DNA of 64,000 nucleotides from Fusobacteriaceae bacterium (GCA_900764925.1 CAAFPW010000091.1:1-64000); one strand, 5' to 3'. Counted from the stretch's first letter, positions 42,393 through 50,065 are shown. A program made the numbers and translations. The notes: generated by a model from the sequence alone, not told the origin.

Positions 42393-44153
42393 ATGGCGAT
42401 AAGTAAAGACAGATTTAGAGAAGCGATGAATGAATTTTACTCCAAAGAAGTTTTATTTAGACTTTATACAAAATATTTTTTAGATTGGATAGCTGAAGGA
42501 TATATAGGGAGTAACTTGGGGCTTTTTGAAATTTCTTTAATTAGTGAAAATAGTAATAAGCAGACTTTTCTTGATCTATTGGAGCAATTTTATCTAAAAG
42601 AGGAGATTTTCTGTACTATATATGAGAAATTAGATAAGAGTGTAAAAGAGGTTTTTGAAGAGATAGCTTGGAAAGGTAAATACTATATAACTAATAAAGA
42701 GAGATATTTTAAATTAGAAAATAACTATGATATAAATAAGGATTTAAAAGATGAGTATCTTTTCTTTAAAGCTGATAAAGATAATAAAAGAGGGGAGTAT
42801 CTTTTCTTAGATTATGATATAGTAAGAGTTATAAGAAGATTTATGAAAAAGCCAATGGAATACAATATTATTCCACAAAAAAATATAGATGCCTCTTTAG
42901 TAAACAATAATGAAAAAGAGATAATAGAGAATTTCAAAATGTATTTTGAGTTTTACTCTCAAGGGGGAATAAAACTTTCAAGTAGTGCAAAGATTTTAAA
43001 AGAATCTAAATTGAATATGAGAAAGTATTGCAATATAAGTGAATACTACGAGGATTCAAAAGATTTAGATTACCTAAAAACTGAAACAATAGCTCTATTC
43101 TTTTTCTTAGTAAAAGAAAAATATATTGATGAAAATTACTTTAAGGTTTCTAATATAAAGAGTATAATTAAAGATTTTATGAGTGGAGAACTTATAAAAG
43201 AGGAGAACTATCACTATACATCCCTATACTTAAATTATTTAAAGGGAGTAAAGAATATTTGGAAATCTAAAGAGGAGATAAAAAGAGGATTAGCTACTAT
43301 AAAAAATATAATAGCTGAGATACCAGACGATAAACCTGTAAGCATAGATAATATTATAAAGGCGATCCTATATAGAGATGAGTTTATTGAGATAATAGAT
43401 GTGAAAGATGCCTATGACTATATCTATATAAATGAGGCTAACTATGAGAGAACTAAGATACTAAATTATGAAAAATATCAGATGTATGTAGTAATACCAT
43501 TTATAAAATCAGTACTTTTCATATTGGGAGTATTGGGAATATTTGAGGTTTACTATGATTATCCTTCAATAAATAACTCTCTATACTTAAAAAATGGTTA
43601 CTTAAGTAAGTTTGATGGTATAAAATATATAAAATTTACTGAGTTAGGAAGATATTGCTTTGACAGAGTTGAAGAGTATGACTTTAAAAATGCCAAAGAG
43701 GATGGAGAAGTTATCTTAGATGAAGATAGATTAATAGCTACTATAATGGGTGATGCTCCTGTAAAAACTATGTTTTTAGAGAGAGTGGCTCAAAGAATAG
43801 CTAACAATAAGTATAAGTTTACAAGAGAAAACTTTTTGAGAGGAGTAAGTAGTTCTAGAGAGATCGAGGATAGAATAAATGAGTTTTATTCTAAAATAAC
43901 TCCTGAACCAACTAGCTTATGGAGAGAGTTTTTTGATGACTTATTAGAAAAGAGTAGTGCTATAAAAGCTGATAATCAATATGTTGTATTGAAATTAAAA
44001 AATGATAAAGAGCTTATAAAAATTATTACAAAAGATGAGAGATTTAAACCTCTTATGTTAAAGGGAGAGGATTTTCATCTATTGATAAAGAGTGAAAATG
44101 TTACAGAGGTAGTTAGCTTATTTAAAGAGCATGGTTACTATGTAAACTTTTAA
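42393..44153 (+). CDS. Uncharacterised protein encoded with the SNF2 ATPase
   Basis: A 586-residue cytoplasmic protein with no signal peptide or membrane helix and no motif I can name with certainty. It is rich in K, E, Y and I. The C-terminal 150 residues (SREIEDRINEFYSKITPEPTS..., ending HLLIKSENVTEVVSLFKEHG) remind me of the helicase-associated winged-helix domain found beside XPB/SNF2 helicases in other phyla, but this is a weak impression. GGGAGAGA precedes the ATG; only 17 bases separate it from the SNF2 gene, which suggests a physical partner. Confidence 0.7.
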   Translation: MAISKDRFREAMNEFYSKEVLFRLYTKYFLDWIAEGYIGSNLGLFEISLISENSNKQTFLDLLEQFYLKEEIFCTIYEKLDKSVKEVFEEIAWKGKYYITNKERYFKLENNYDINKDLKDEYLFFKADKDNKRGEYLFLDYDIVRVIRRFMKKPMEYNIIPQKNIDASLVNNNEKEIIENFKMYFEFYSQGGIKLSSSAKILKESKLNMRKYCNISEYYEDSKDLDYLKTETIALFFFLVKEKYIDENYFKVSNIKSIIKDFMSGELIKEENYHYTSLYLNYLKGVKNIWKSKEEIKRGLATIKNIIAEIPDDKPVSIDNIIKAILYRDEFIEIIDVKDAYDYIYINEANYERTKILNYEKYQMYVVIPFIKSVLFILGVLGIFEVYYDYPSINNSLYLKNGYLSKFDGIKYIKFTELGRYCFDRVEEYDFKNAKEDGEVILDEDRLIATIMGDAPVKTMFLERVAQRIANNKYKFTRENFLRGVSSSREIEDRINEFYSKITPEPTSLWREFFDDLLEKSSAIKADNQYVVLKLKNDKELIKIITKDERFKPLMLKGEDFHLLIKSENVTEVVSLFKEHGYYVNF

Positions 44154-44160
44154 AAAGAAG

Positions 44161-44186
44161 AGGGAGTGTTGCAAATTTTTAAATTG
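44161..44186 (+). repeat. Left 26-base inverted repeat flanking the MATE gene
   Basis: Starts AGGGAGTGTTGCAAATT and matches the reverse complement of 45786-45811 at 24 of 26 positions. TGTTGCAAA near the end is a common feature of insertion-sequence termini (for example the IS6 family). The same bases also form a hairpin with 44184-44197 that probably acts as a terminator. Confidence 0.7.
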
Positions 44187-44210
44187 TAACATTCCCTTTA
44201 TTTTTTATAT
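44161..44210. terminator. Terminator hairpin between the SNF2 partner gene and the MATE gene
   Basis: AGGGAGTGTTGCAA (44161-44174) pairs with TTGTAACATTCCCT (44184-44197; two wobble pairs) and is followed by TTATTTTTTA. It lies between convergent genes and can serve both. Confidence 0.8.
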
Positions 44211-44211
44211 A

Positions 44212-45591
44212 CTATTCTGTTTTTAAAAGTTCTTTTTTTCTTTTTAATTCAGGAAGAATAGTTAAAAGCATTCCAATAAAACAGATGCTTCCCCCTAAAA
44301 AGTTAGATACGGGTTCAGCTGCAAAGACTCCCTTTACTCCCCAACCATTGATATATGGAAGGATAAATGTTAATGGTACCACAATCACTACCTTACGTAA
44401 TAAAGAGAAGAATATAGCTTGTTTTTTCTTATTTAAAGACTTGAATACAGCTTGTCCAGAATACATCAATGCTTGAAATATAAAAGCAAAGAAGTAGATA
44501 TGAAGAGCTGAAACAGAGGCTGAAAGTAAAGCTTCATCTTCATTAAATATTCTGATTAAAAACTCAGGAAAAATTGAGATTATTCCCCAAACAAAAGCTG
44601 TATAAATAAGAGCGAGAGTAGTCATTATAAATATAGCTTTTTTAACATTATCATATTTTTTTGCCCCATAATTATAGCTGAGAATAGGGGAAGTACCATC
44701 AGTTATAGCATGGACTGGAGTATCAAAGATTTGACGAATAGAGTTGATAATAGTCATAATAGAGATATAGATATCTCCACCAAAAGCACTGAGCATATTA
44801 TTACTAGCTATCTGAACAAGACTATTTGTACACTGCATAATAAAACTTACACTCCCAAGACTGACAATATTCAAAACTCTCTCTCTTTTTAATTTAATTC
44901 TCTCTTTTATCTTTAATTTTAGTTCAGTTTTATCTCCAGTTAAAAACTTTATAACAAAAATAGCTGAGAGAAGTTGAGAGATTATTGTAGCATAAGCAGC
45001 TCCTTTTATTCCTAGATTAAATTTGAAGATAAAGATTGGATCTAAAATAATATTTGTTATAGCTCCAATAAAAATTGTAAACATTCCCATACTTGCAAAT
45101 CCCTGTGCATTTATAAAAGGATTAAGCCCTAAAGCTACCATTGAGAAAATAGTTCCTAAAAGATAGATTTGCATATAAGGCTGTGCATATTTTAAAGTTA
45201 TATCAGAGGCTCCAAAGAGATAGAGTAATGGTTTGCAAAAGATTATACCTAAAATTGTAATAGATATACCAGTTAGAATTAAAAGATAAAAAGAGGTATT
45301 CATAATATTTTCAGCTTCAGTTAAATTTCCCTTACCACGTTCGATAGAGCAAAGAGGAGAACCACCAACTCCATATAGATTTGTAAAAGCTGTGATAAAA
45401 GATATAATAGGAAAGCAGAGTCCTATTCCACTCAAAGCTAGTGTCCCCTCTCCAGCTATCTTACCAATATAGATTCTATCGATGATATTATACATCAAGT
45501 TTAGAATCTGTGCCACCAGCATAGGTGTAGCTGCTAAAAAAATATTCTCAAGTATCTTTCCATTGGAAAAGTCAATCTGTTTAACTTTCAA
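44212..45591 (-). CDS. MATE family efflux transporter
   Basis: A 459-residue exporter with twelve membrane segments in two bundles. Typical parts are NIFLAATPMLVAQILNLMYN at the N terminus and the repeat DTPVHAITDGTSPILSYNYG in the second half. Family members extrude cationic drugs or metabolites using Na+ or H+. The start is TTG at 45591 placed after AGGAGGAAGG. It is flanked by 26-base near-identical inverted repeats, a sign that this gene may have arrived with or been trapped by a mobile element. Confidence 0.87.
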   Translation of the reverse strand: MKVKQIDFSNGKILENIFLAATPMLVAQILNLMYNIIDRIYIGKIAGEGTLALSGIGLCFPIISFITAFTNLYGVGGSPLCSIERGKGNLTEAENIMNTSFYLLILTGISITILGIIFCKPLLYLFGASDITLKYAQPYMQIYLLGTIFSMVALGLNPFINAQGFASMGMFTIFIGAITNIILDPIFIFKFNLGIKGAAYATIISQLLSAIFVIKFLTGDKTELKLKIKERIKLKRERVLNIVSLGSVSFIMQCTNSLVQIASNNMLSAFGGDIYISIMTIINSIRQIFDTPVHAITDGTSPILSYNYGAKKYDNVKKAIFIMTTLALIYTAFVWGIISIFPEFLIRIFNEDEALLSASVSALHIYFFAFIFQALMYSGQAVFKSLNKKKQAIFFSLLRKVVIVVPLTFILPYINGWGVKGVFAAEPVSNFLGGSICFIGMLLTILPELKRKKELLKTE

Positions 45592-45639
45592 AATCCTTCC
45601 TCCTTAATCTTCGTCATTCTTGAATTTTATTACTTTTCC

Positions 45640-45811
45640 TAGTAAATTTCTTAAATTGAAATCAGGATAGAGTAAGAGTAAAGGAAAAGGAAAAAAATTT
45701 ACTGTAATGAGCATTGTGTAAGCACTAGCGATTGGAAGTAAACTTTTTTCCTTTTATATTTTTAAATATTTTTATTTTTTGATTTCAATTTAAGAATTTG
45801 CAACAGTCCCT
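45640..45811. repeat. Foldback repeat element (MITE-like or IS remnant)
   Basis: The region can fold on itself along most of its length: CTTAAATTGAAATCA (45650-45664) and TGATTTCAATTTAAG (45780-45794) are exact inverted repeats, and inside them a GGAAAAAA-type arm (45685-45702) pairs with 45738-45755. The right end continues into GCAACAGTCCCT, the outer 26-base repeat that also occurs left of the MATE gene. The centre (about 45703-45737) has higher GC and no coding frame. No transposase is present. Confidence 0.6.
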
Positions 45812-45835
45812 AAAATTATCATCTAAAACAATGGT

Positions 45836-46660
45836 TTATAATTTAGAAAACTCATTTAAAATATTATCAGTTATTGGAGTAAATAAAGCAGCTGAGTCAG
45901 CACACTCTTCTCCTCTAGTCATTTTTGCAAACCCTTTAGTCATTGGTAACTCACCTAGAAGAGGTAATCCCATATCTTTTAAGAAGTCATAAGCCCCACT
46001 CTCTTCGTGGAAACTGATTTTTGTTTTACAATCTGGACATAGGATATAACTCATATTTTCAACTACTCCTAGTACAGGAACATTAAGTTTTTTAGCCATA
46101 TTTACAGCTTTAGCAACTATCATAGAAACCATATCTTGAGGTACAGATACCATAACTATACCGTTGATAGGTGTAGATTGCATAACAGTAAGAGCTACAT
46201 CTCCTGTTCCTGGAGGCATATCTATAAGAAGATAATCAAGATCTCCCCAAACAACCTCTTCCCAGAATTGTTTTACAGCACCACTTACAATAGCACCTCT
46301 CCAAACAACTGGTTGGCTCTCCTCTTGAAGAAGAAGATTTAAAGATATTACTTTTATTCCCTCTTTAGATGTTACAGGGTATATATTTTTGTCATCTCCT
46401 GTCGCCATTTGTCCATTAAGTCCCATAAGTCTAGGGATACTAGGACCAGTAATATCAGCGTCCATGATACCTACTCTATATCCTCTTTTAGCTAAATCTT
46501 TTGCAAGTAGAGTAGTTACAGTTGATTTTCCAACTCCACCTTTACCACTCATAACTCCAATTACATTTTTTATATTATTCAATGGGTTAATAACAATCCC
46601 ACAGCTCTCTTTGTCCTTTGTACAAGCACCGTTTGAAGGACAAGTACTACAATTTGACAT
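45836..46660 (-). CDS. Mrp/NBP35-type P-loop Fe-S carrier protein
   Basis: A 274-residue ATP-binding scaffold or carrier for iron-sulfur clusters. It has the deviant Walker A MSGKGGVGKST (about residues 37-47), the Walker B DYLLIDMPPGTGD, and the C-terminal CPDC pair that binds the bridging cluster. The N terminus has extra cysteines (CSTCPSNGACTKDKESC), a short ferredoxin-like lead. A perfect -35 and a good -10 lie upstream. It is not in an evident operon. Confidence 0.9.
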   Translation of the reverse strand: MSNCSTCPSNGACTKDKESCGIVINPLNNIKNVIGVMSGKGGVGKSTVTTLLAKDLAKRGYRVGIMDADITGPSIPRLMGLNGQMATGDDKNIYPVTSKEGIKVISLNLLLQEESQPVVWRGAIVSGAVKQFWEEVVWGDLDYLLIDMPPGTGDVALTVMQSTPINGIVMVSVPQDMVSMIVAKAVNMAKKLNVPVLGVVENMSYILCPDCKTKISFHEESGAYDFLKDMGLPLLGELPMTKGFAKMTRGEECADSAALFTPITDNILNEFSKL

Positions 46661-46698
46661 CTATTTTTCCTCCTTAAATTTACAATCACTACTTTTAA

Positions 46699-46727
46699 AT
46701 CATACACTTATAAGGTAGATTTGTCAA
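46699..46727 (-). promoter_or_regulatory. Promoter of the Mrp gene
   Basis: On the minus strand TTGACA (46727-46722) and TATGAT (46704-46699) are 17 bases apart, 39 bases before the start codon. Confidence 0.75.
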
Positions 46728-46745
46728 ATTGAATTTAATAATTAT

Positions 46746-47522
46746 TTAGATAGCTATTGATATAGGGGAATTATTTATTTTAGATGTATAGATTTTAGAA
46801 AGTTCTTCCTCAGTTACATTTTTGCTAGGAATGTCTAAAATAATTTTTCCTTTATCTAGCATAACTATTCTATCAGCATACTTTATAGCATCTCTTAAAT
46901 TATGAGAGATCATTAAGGCAGTAATTTTTTGCTTATCAATTAGTTGTTTAGTTTTTTCCATAATCACTTTAGAAGTTTTTGGATCTAAAGCTGATGTGTG
47001 CTCATCTAAAAGTAATAGCTTAGGTTTTTTAAGTGTTGCCATAATAAGAGATAGAGCTTGTCTTTGCCCACCAGATAGAAATTTAACCTGTGTATCCAAT
47101 TTATTTTCAAGTCCTAAATCTACCTCTTTTAATAGATTGATAAAATTAGGAACTTTATTTTTTTGAATCAATCTCTTAAGAGAAAATTTTTCACATTTTT
47201 TATTTGCTAGTGAGATATTTTCTAAAATTGTAAGTGATGGAGAAACGCCCTTAGATGGATCTTGATGAATTTTACTTATTCCAAAAGCTCTTTTTTCCTC
47301 TTTTAATTGTCCGATCTCTGTTCCATCTAAAATAATAGAACCACCATCATTTTCTAGTGAACCACTGATAAGATTAAAAAGAGTAGATTTTCCACAACCG
47401 TTAGATCCAAGGATAGCTACAAACTCACTCTCTTTAACTGTGAAATTAAAATTATTAAATATAGTTGTTTCATTTTCAGTTCCAAGATTAAAACTCTTTG
47501 ATAAATTTCTTATTTGTAGCAT
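46746..47522 (-). CDS. ABC importer ATPase (TrpZ-like)
   Basis: A 258-residue ATP-binding subunit with Walker A GSNGCGKST (about 36-44), signature FLSGGQRQALSLIMA, Walker B KLLLLDEHTSALDPKT and switch His in MISHNLRDA. It couples ATP hydrolysis to the permease encoded upstream on the same strand, which it overlaps by 35 bases. This three-gene set (binding protein, permease, ATPase) matches the TrpXYZ type of amino-acid importers. Confidence 0.88.
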   Translation of the reverse strand: MLQIRNLSKSFNLGTENETTIFNNFNFTVKESEFVAILGSNGCGKSTLFNLISGSLENDGGSIILDGTEIGQLKEEKRAFGISKIHQDPSKGVSPSLTILENISLANKKCEKFSLKRLIQKNKVPNFINLLKEVDLGLENKLDTQVKFLSGGQRQALSLIMATLKKPKLLLLDEHTSALDPKTSKVIMEKTKQLIDKQKITALMISHNLRDAIKYADRIVMLDKGKIILDIPSKNVTEEELSKIYTSKINNSPISIAI

Positions 47523-48378
47523 CTTTTTTTCCTCCCTTTTTTACAAATTCAAAAATAGACATATTATTATAACCAATAAATAGAATTACAATGATGGCAC
47601 TAATAGCTTTTAAATCAGTAGGAGCAAGTCCAACCTCTAAAGCTAACCCACCTATTATTTTATAAGCTATGGCTCCTAGAATAGCTCTAGTTGTACCATT
47701 TAATCTCTTAGATTTCTTTAAGAAAGTATCTCCTATTATGATAGAAGCAAGAGCTGATACAATTATAGAAGCTCCCATATTGATATCAGCAAATCCTTGA
47801 AGCTGCCCCATAAGTGCTCCACTTACAGCGACAATTCCATTGGATAACATAAGTCCTAACAATTTATATGTATTACAGTTGACACCTAAAGATTTTACAA
47901 GAGTTTCATTATCTCCAGTAGCTATCAATAGATATCCTCTCTCAGTCTTTAAAAACATATCCATTAGAAATTTAATTAAGAAAACAATTACTATCAAAAT
48001 TAAACTTATATTTCCATAGTCAAAGATAGAAGAGTAATTATATAATGGGATATTAGCTTTTCCATTTACTCTTAAATTTACAGAGTAAAGAATAGTCATT
48101 GTAAGTATTCCAGCTAATATAGGAGCTATTTTCATCTTTATATGTAGTGCATAAGTTACAATCCCAGCTAATGATCCAAAAACAAAAGATAGTAATGTAC
48201 TACTTATAGGATCTAATCCCAATAACATAAATTTTGAAAATATAAATGCTCCAAAAGGAAATGTCCCCTCTACTGACAAATCAGGGAAATCAAGTATTTT
48301 ATATGTGATGAATACCCCTATTGCAAGAACAGCAAATACAAGTCCTTGTTCTAGTGATATAGATAGTAATGCTTCCAT
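47488..48378 (-). CDS. ABC importer permease (TrpY-like)
   Basis: A 296-residue permease with 8-9 hydrophobic segments of the branched-chain/ribose-type fold; the opening LEQGLVFAVLAIGVFITYKI and the conserved FPDLSVEGTFPFGA are typical of the TrpY/DUF534-associated permeases. It forms the channel for the binding protein encoded just before it. Its end overlaps the ATPase gene by 35 bases. Confidence 0.85.
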   Translation of the reverse strand: MEALLSISLEQGLVFAVLAIGVFITYKILDFPDLSVEGTFPFGAFIFSKFMLLGLDPISSTLLSFVFGSLAGIVTYALHIKMKIAPILAGILTMTILYSVNLRVNGKANIPLYNYSSIFDYGNISLILIVIVFLIKFLMDMFLKTERGYLLIATGDNETLVKSLGVNCNTYKLLGLMLSNGIVAVSGALMGQLQGFADINMGASIIVSALASIIIGDTFLKKSKRLNGTTRAILGAIAYKIIGGLALEVGLAPTDLKAISAIIVILFIGYNNMSIFEFVKKGGKKDATNKKFIKEF

Positions 48379-48391
48379 TTTTTTCTCCTTC

Positions 48392-49360
48392 CTAATCTAT
48401 GAATGTAGCTCCTGAAAAAGCAGGTGAATCTTCAGCAAGCTTTAGACTTTTTAAAGTTTTTCTATTAACAACTTTTTTAGTATTTTTAGAAACTTCTACT
48501 GGGATGTCCTCAGTAGAAACTTTATCAACTAAGATTTTCTTAGCCATAACTCCTGTTTGTCTACCAATCTCATAGTAGCTAAGTCCATCTGTCATAAGTA
48601 TTCCACCTTGAACATGAGCTTCTTCAGCAGCTATAGCTATTTTTTTATTTTTTATAGCGGCTTTAGATATTAGATTTATAGCTGAAGCTACAATATTATC
48701 TGTGATAGTGTAGAACCCATCAACTTTTCTTACAACAGAGTTAACAGCTTGAGGAATATCATTTATATTATTCACTCCTACAGGAACGATTTCAATTCCT
48801 AACTCCTCTCCAATCTCTTTAGCTTTTGCTATCTGTATTTCAGAGTTAGCTTCACTTGTGTTATAAATAATTGCTACTTTTTTAATTTCTGGATTAAGTT
48901 CTTTGAAAAGTTTCATCTGTTTATCTACAGGAGCAGCATCTGAAGTTCCTGTAAGATTTCCTCCAACTTTTTCAAAGGAATCTACAAGTTGAGCACTTAC
49001 TGGATCTGTAACTGCACTGAATAGTACTGGAATACTATCAGTAGCTTGTTTAGCTGCTTGAGCAGATGGTGTAGCTATTGCAAAGATAAGGTCTTTTTTA
49101 TCAGCTACAAATTTTTGAGCTATCATACCAGCTGTTCCAGTATCTCCTTGAGAGTTTTTATAATCTATATTTACATTTACACCAAGTTCTTTTAATTCAT
49201 CTTCAAATCCTTGTCTTACAGCATCAAGTGCTGGGTGTTCAGCAAATTGTGAGATACCAATCTCAAAGGCTTTTTCATTGGCATAAGCTAAGGTACCAAA
49301 GATGAAAAGCATCATCACACAAAATATTTTTCTTACCTTCTGTACTACTGTTTGTTTCAT
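48392..49360 (-). CDS. ABC importer substrate-binding protein (TrpX-like)
   Basis: A 322-residue periplasmic binding protein with a signal peptide (about residues 1-27, ending FGTLAYANE, no lipobox Cys). The two-lobe fold of the TrpX/DUF534 family is seen in FEIGISQFAEHPALDAVRQG and FAIATPSAQAAKQATDSIPV. Characterised relatives bind tryptophan or other aromatic amino acids. The gene lies behind a leader with a terminator hairpin and UAG-repeat arrays next to a HutP-type gene, so expression is probably controlled by ligand-dependent antitermination. The ligand cannot be read from sequence. Confidence 0.87.
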   Translation of the reverse strand: MKQTVVQKVRKIFCVMMLFIFGTLAYANEKAFEIGISQFAEHPALDAVRQGFEDELKELGVNVNIDYKNSQGDTGTAGMIAQKFVADKKDLIFAIATPSAQAAKQATDSIPVLFSAVTDPVSAQLVDSFEKVGGNLTGTSDAAPVDKQMKLFKELNPEIKKVAIIYNTSEANSEIQIAKAKEIGEELGIEIVPVGVNNINDIPQAVNSVVRKVDGFYTITDNIVASAINLISKAAIKNKKIAIAAEEAHVQGGILMTDGLSYYEIGRQTGVMAKKILVDKVSTEDIPVEVSKNTKKVVNRKTLKSLKLAEDSPAFSGATFID

Positions 49361-49381
49361 AAATCCTCCTTTTGAGGAAAT

Positions 49382-49413
49382 AAAAAAACCTTTTTACAAG
49401 AATTGTAAAAAGG
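49382..49413 (-). terminator. Attenuator-type terminator in the ABC importer leader
   Basis: On the minus strand CCTTTTTACAA (49413-49403) pairs perfectly with TTGTAAAAAGG (49399-49389) over a 3-base loop and is followed by seven Ts (49388-49382). It lies only 21 bases before the importer start codon and after its promoter, so it would stop transcription of the importer unless prevented. Confidence 0.85.
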
Positions 49414-49437
49414 TAATTAACAAAATATATAAAAATG

Positions 49438-49456
49438 TATAGGAAAAAATCCTATA
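49438..49456 (-). promoter_or_regulatory. Leader hairpin between the UAG arrays and the terminator
   Basis: TATAGGA and TCCTATA form a 7-bp stem with a 5-base loop. The 5' arm includes one of the UAG triplets. Binding of a protein to that triplet would open the hairpin. Confidence 0.55.
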
Positions 49457-49474
49457 ACTAAATTCCTATTTTAT

Positions 49475-49535
49475 TTTCCTACTATCCTACAATCCTACAA
49501 AAACTTTTTTTATTCCTACTATCCTACTATTCTAC
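49475..49535 (-). promoter_or_regulatory. Two arrays of three UAG octamers (HutP-type binding sites)
   Basis: Read on the minus strand, GTAGAATA-GTAGGATA-GTAGGAAT (49535-49512) and GTAGGATT-GTAGGATA-GTAGGAAA (49498-49475) are two groups of three octamers separated by 13 bases. Each group places UAG every 8 nt; three more UAGs follow towards the terminator, and octamer junctions create others, so twelve occur in all. B. subtilis HutP binds three UAG triplets with spacing of this order. Confidence 0.75.
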
Positions 49536-49549
49536 ATTTGATTGATTTG

Positions 49550-49578
49550 ATTATATAAAAAATTTTATTAAATGTCAA
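49550..49578 (-). promoter_or_regulatory. Consensus promoter of the ABC importer operon
   Basis: On the minus strand TTGACA (49578-49573) and TATAAT (49555-49550) are both perfect and exactly 17 bases apart. Transcription should start near 49543, just before the first UAG array. A promoter this strong makes sense only if the downstream attenuator limits it. Confidence 0.88.
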
Positions 49579-49586
49579 TATATTTT

Positions 49587-50003
49587 TTATTCATTTGGAA
49601 CTGCTCTATGTCCAAGACCTATTACAACCTCATCAAGCCTAAACATACCAATAGTTAAAAATATACATACAGATAGGTGTTCTTGACATCTAGCTATACC
49701 AATTTTTCCACCTACATTAAATCCTACAGATTTATCTAAAATTTGATCAATAGCTTCTCTAGTAGCTCCAGTTACAGCTCCTTCATATACATGAGATTCA
49801 GAGATAAGTCCATTTCTTTTAGCAGCAACTAAAGTTCTTTCTAAAATTTTTGGAATGGAATCTACAACATTTCCTCCAATATCTACTGCAGCTGTTTTAA
49901 TTCCTTTTTTTAGATACTTTTCTTTTAATTCTTGCTCCTCTTCTCTACTACTCATAGCCATCTCAACAGATACCTTAGCTATATCTTTACTTTTATATTG
50001 CAT
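49587..50003 (-). CDS. hutP: HutP-family RNA-binding antiterminator
   Basis: A 138-residue protein that resembles HutP, the L-histidine- and Mg2+-dependent protein that binds UAG triplets in the hut leader of Bacillus and prevents termination. Matching parts are SIPKILERTLVAAKRNGLI, the following VYEGAVTGATREAI, VGGKIGIARC and the terminal GLGHRAVPNE. The histidines that coordinate metal and ligand in B. subtilis HutP (73, 77 and 138, as I recall that sequence) do not seem to be kept. ATG at 50003 after GAGGAG is preferred over the in-frame TTG at 50021. The importer promoter begins 9 bases after its stop. Confidence 0.82.
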   Translation of the reverse strand: MQYKSKDIAKVSVEMAMSSREEEQELKEKYLKKGIKTAAVDIGGNVVDSIPKILERTLVAAKRNGLISESHVYEGAVTGATREAIDQILDKSVGFNVGGKIGIARCQEHLSVCIFLTIGMFRLDEVVIGLGHRAVPNE

Positions 50004-50035
50004 AAAACTCCTCACTTTCAAAATTTTATATCTAT

Positions 50036-50065
50036 ATTATATCAAAAAATATAAAAAACTGACAA
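50036..50065 (-). promoter_or_regulatory. Promoter of hutP
   Basis: On the minus strand TTGTCA (50065-50060) and TATAAT (50041-50036) are 18 bases apart, about 33 bases before the hutP start. Confidence 0.72.

Noticed and set aside
39634..44153. DISARM or another known defence system
   Set aside because: The required methylase, DUF1998 or PLD genes are absent and the surroundings are metabolic genes, not a defence island.
44161..45811. Complete transposon with the MATE gene as cargo
   Set aside because: No transposase or resolvase is encoded and no direct target duplication is seen beside the ends, so only a repeat-flanked unit can be claimed.
49475..49535. Binding site for the tryptophan protein TRAP
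   Set aside because: TRAP needs about eleven G/UAG triplets with 2-3 base spacers. Here the regular unit is 8 nt with 5-base spacers in two groups of three, and a HutP-type gene is adjacent while no TRAP gene is seen.
49475..49535. CRISPR-like array
   Set aside because: The units are 8 bases with no unique spacers of 25-40 bases, and no cas gene is in the window.
49382..49545. T-box or other riboswitch in the importer leader
   Set aside because: No T-box AGGGTGG-type sequence, no specifier stem and no other riboswitch core that I can recognise; the UAG arrays explain the leader better.
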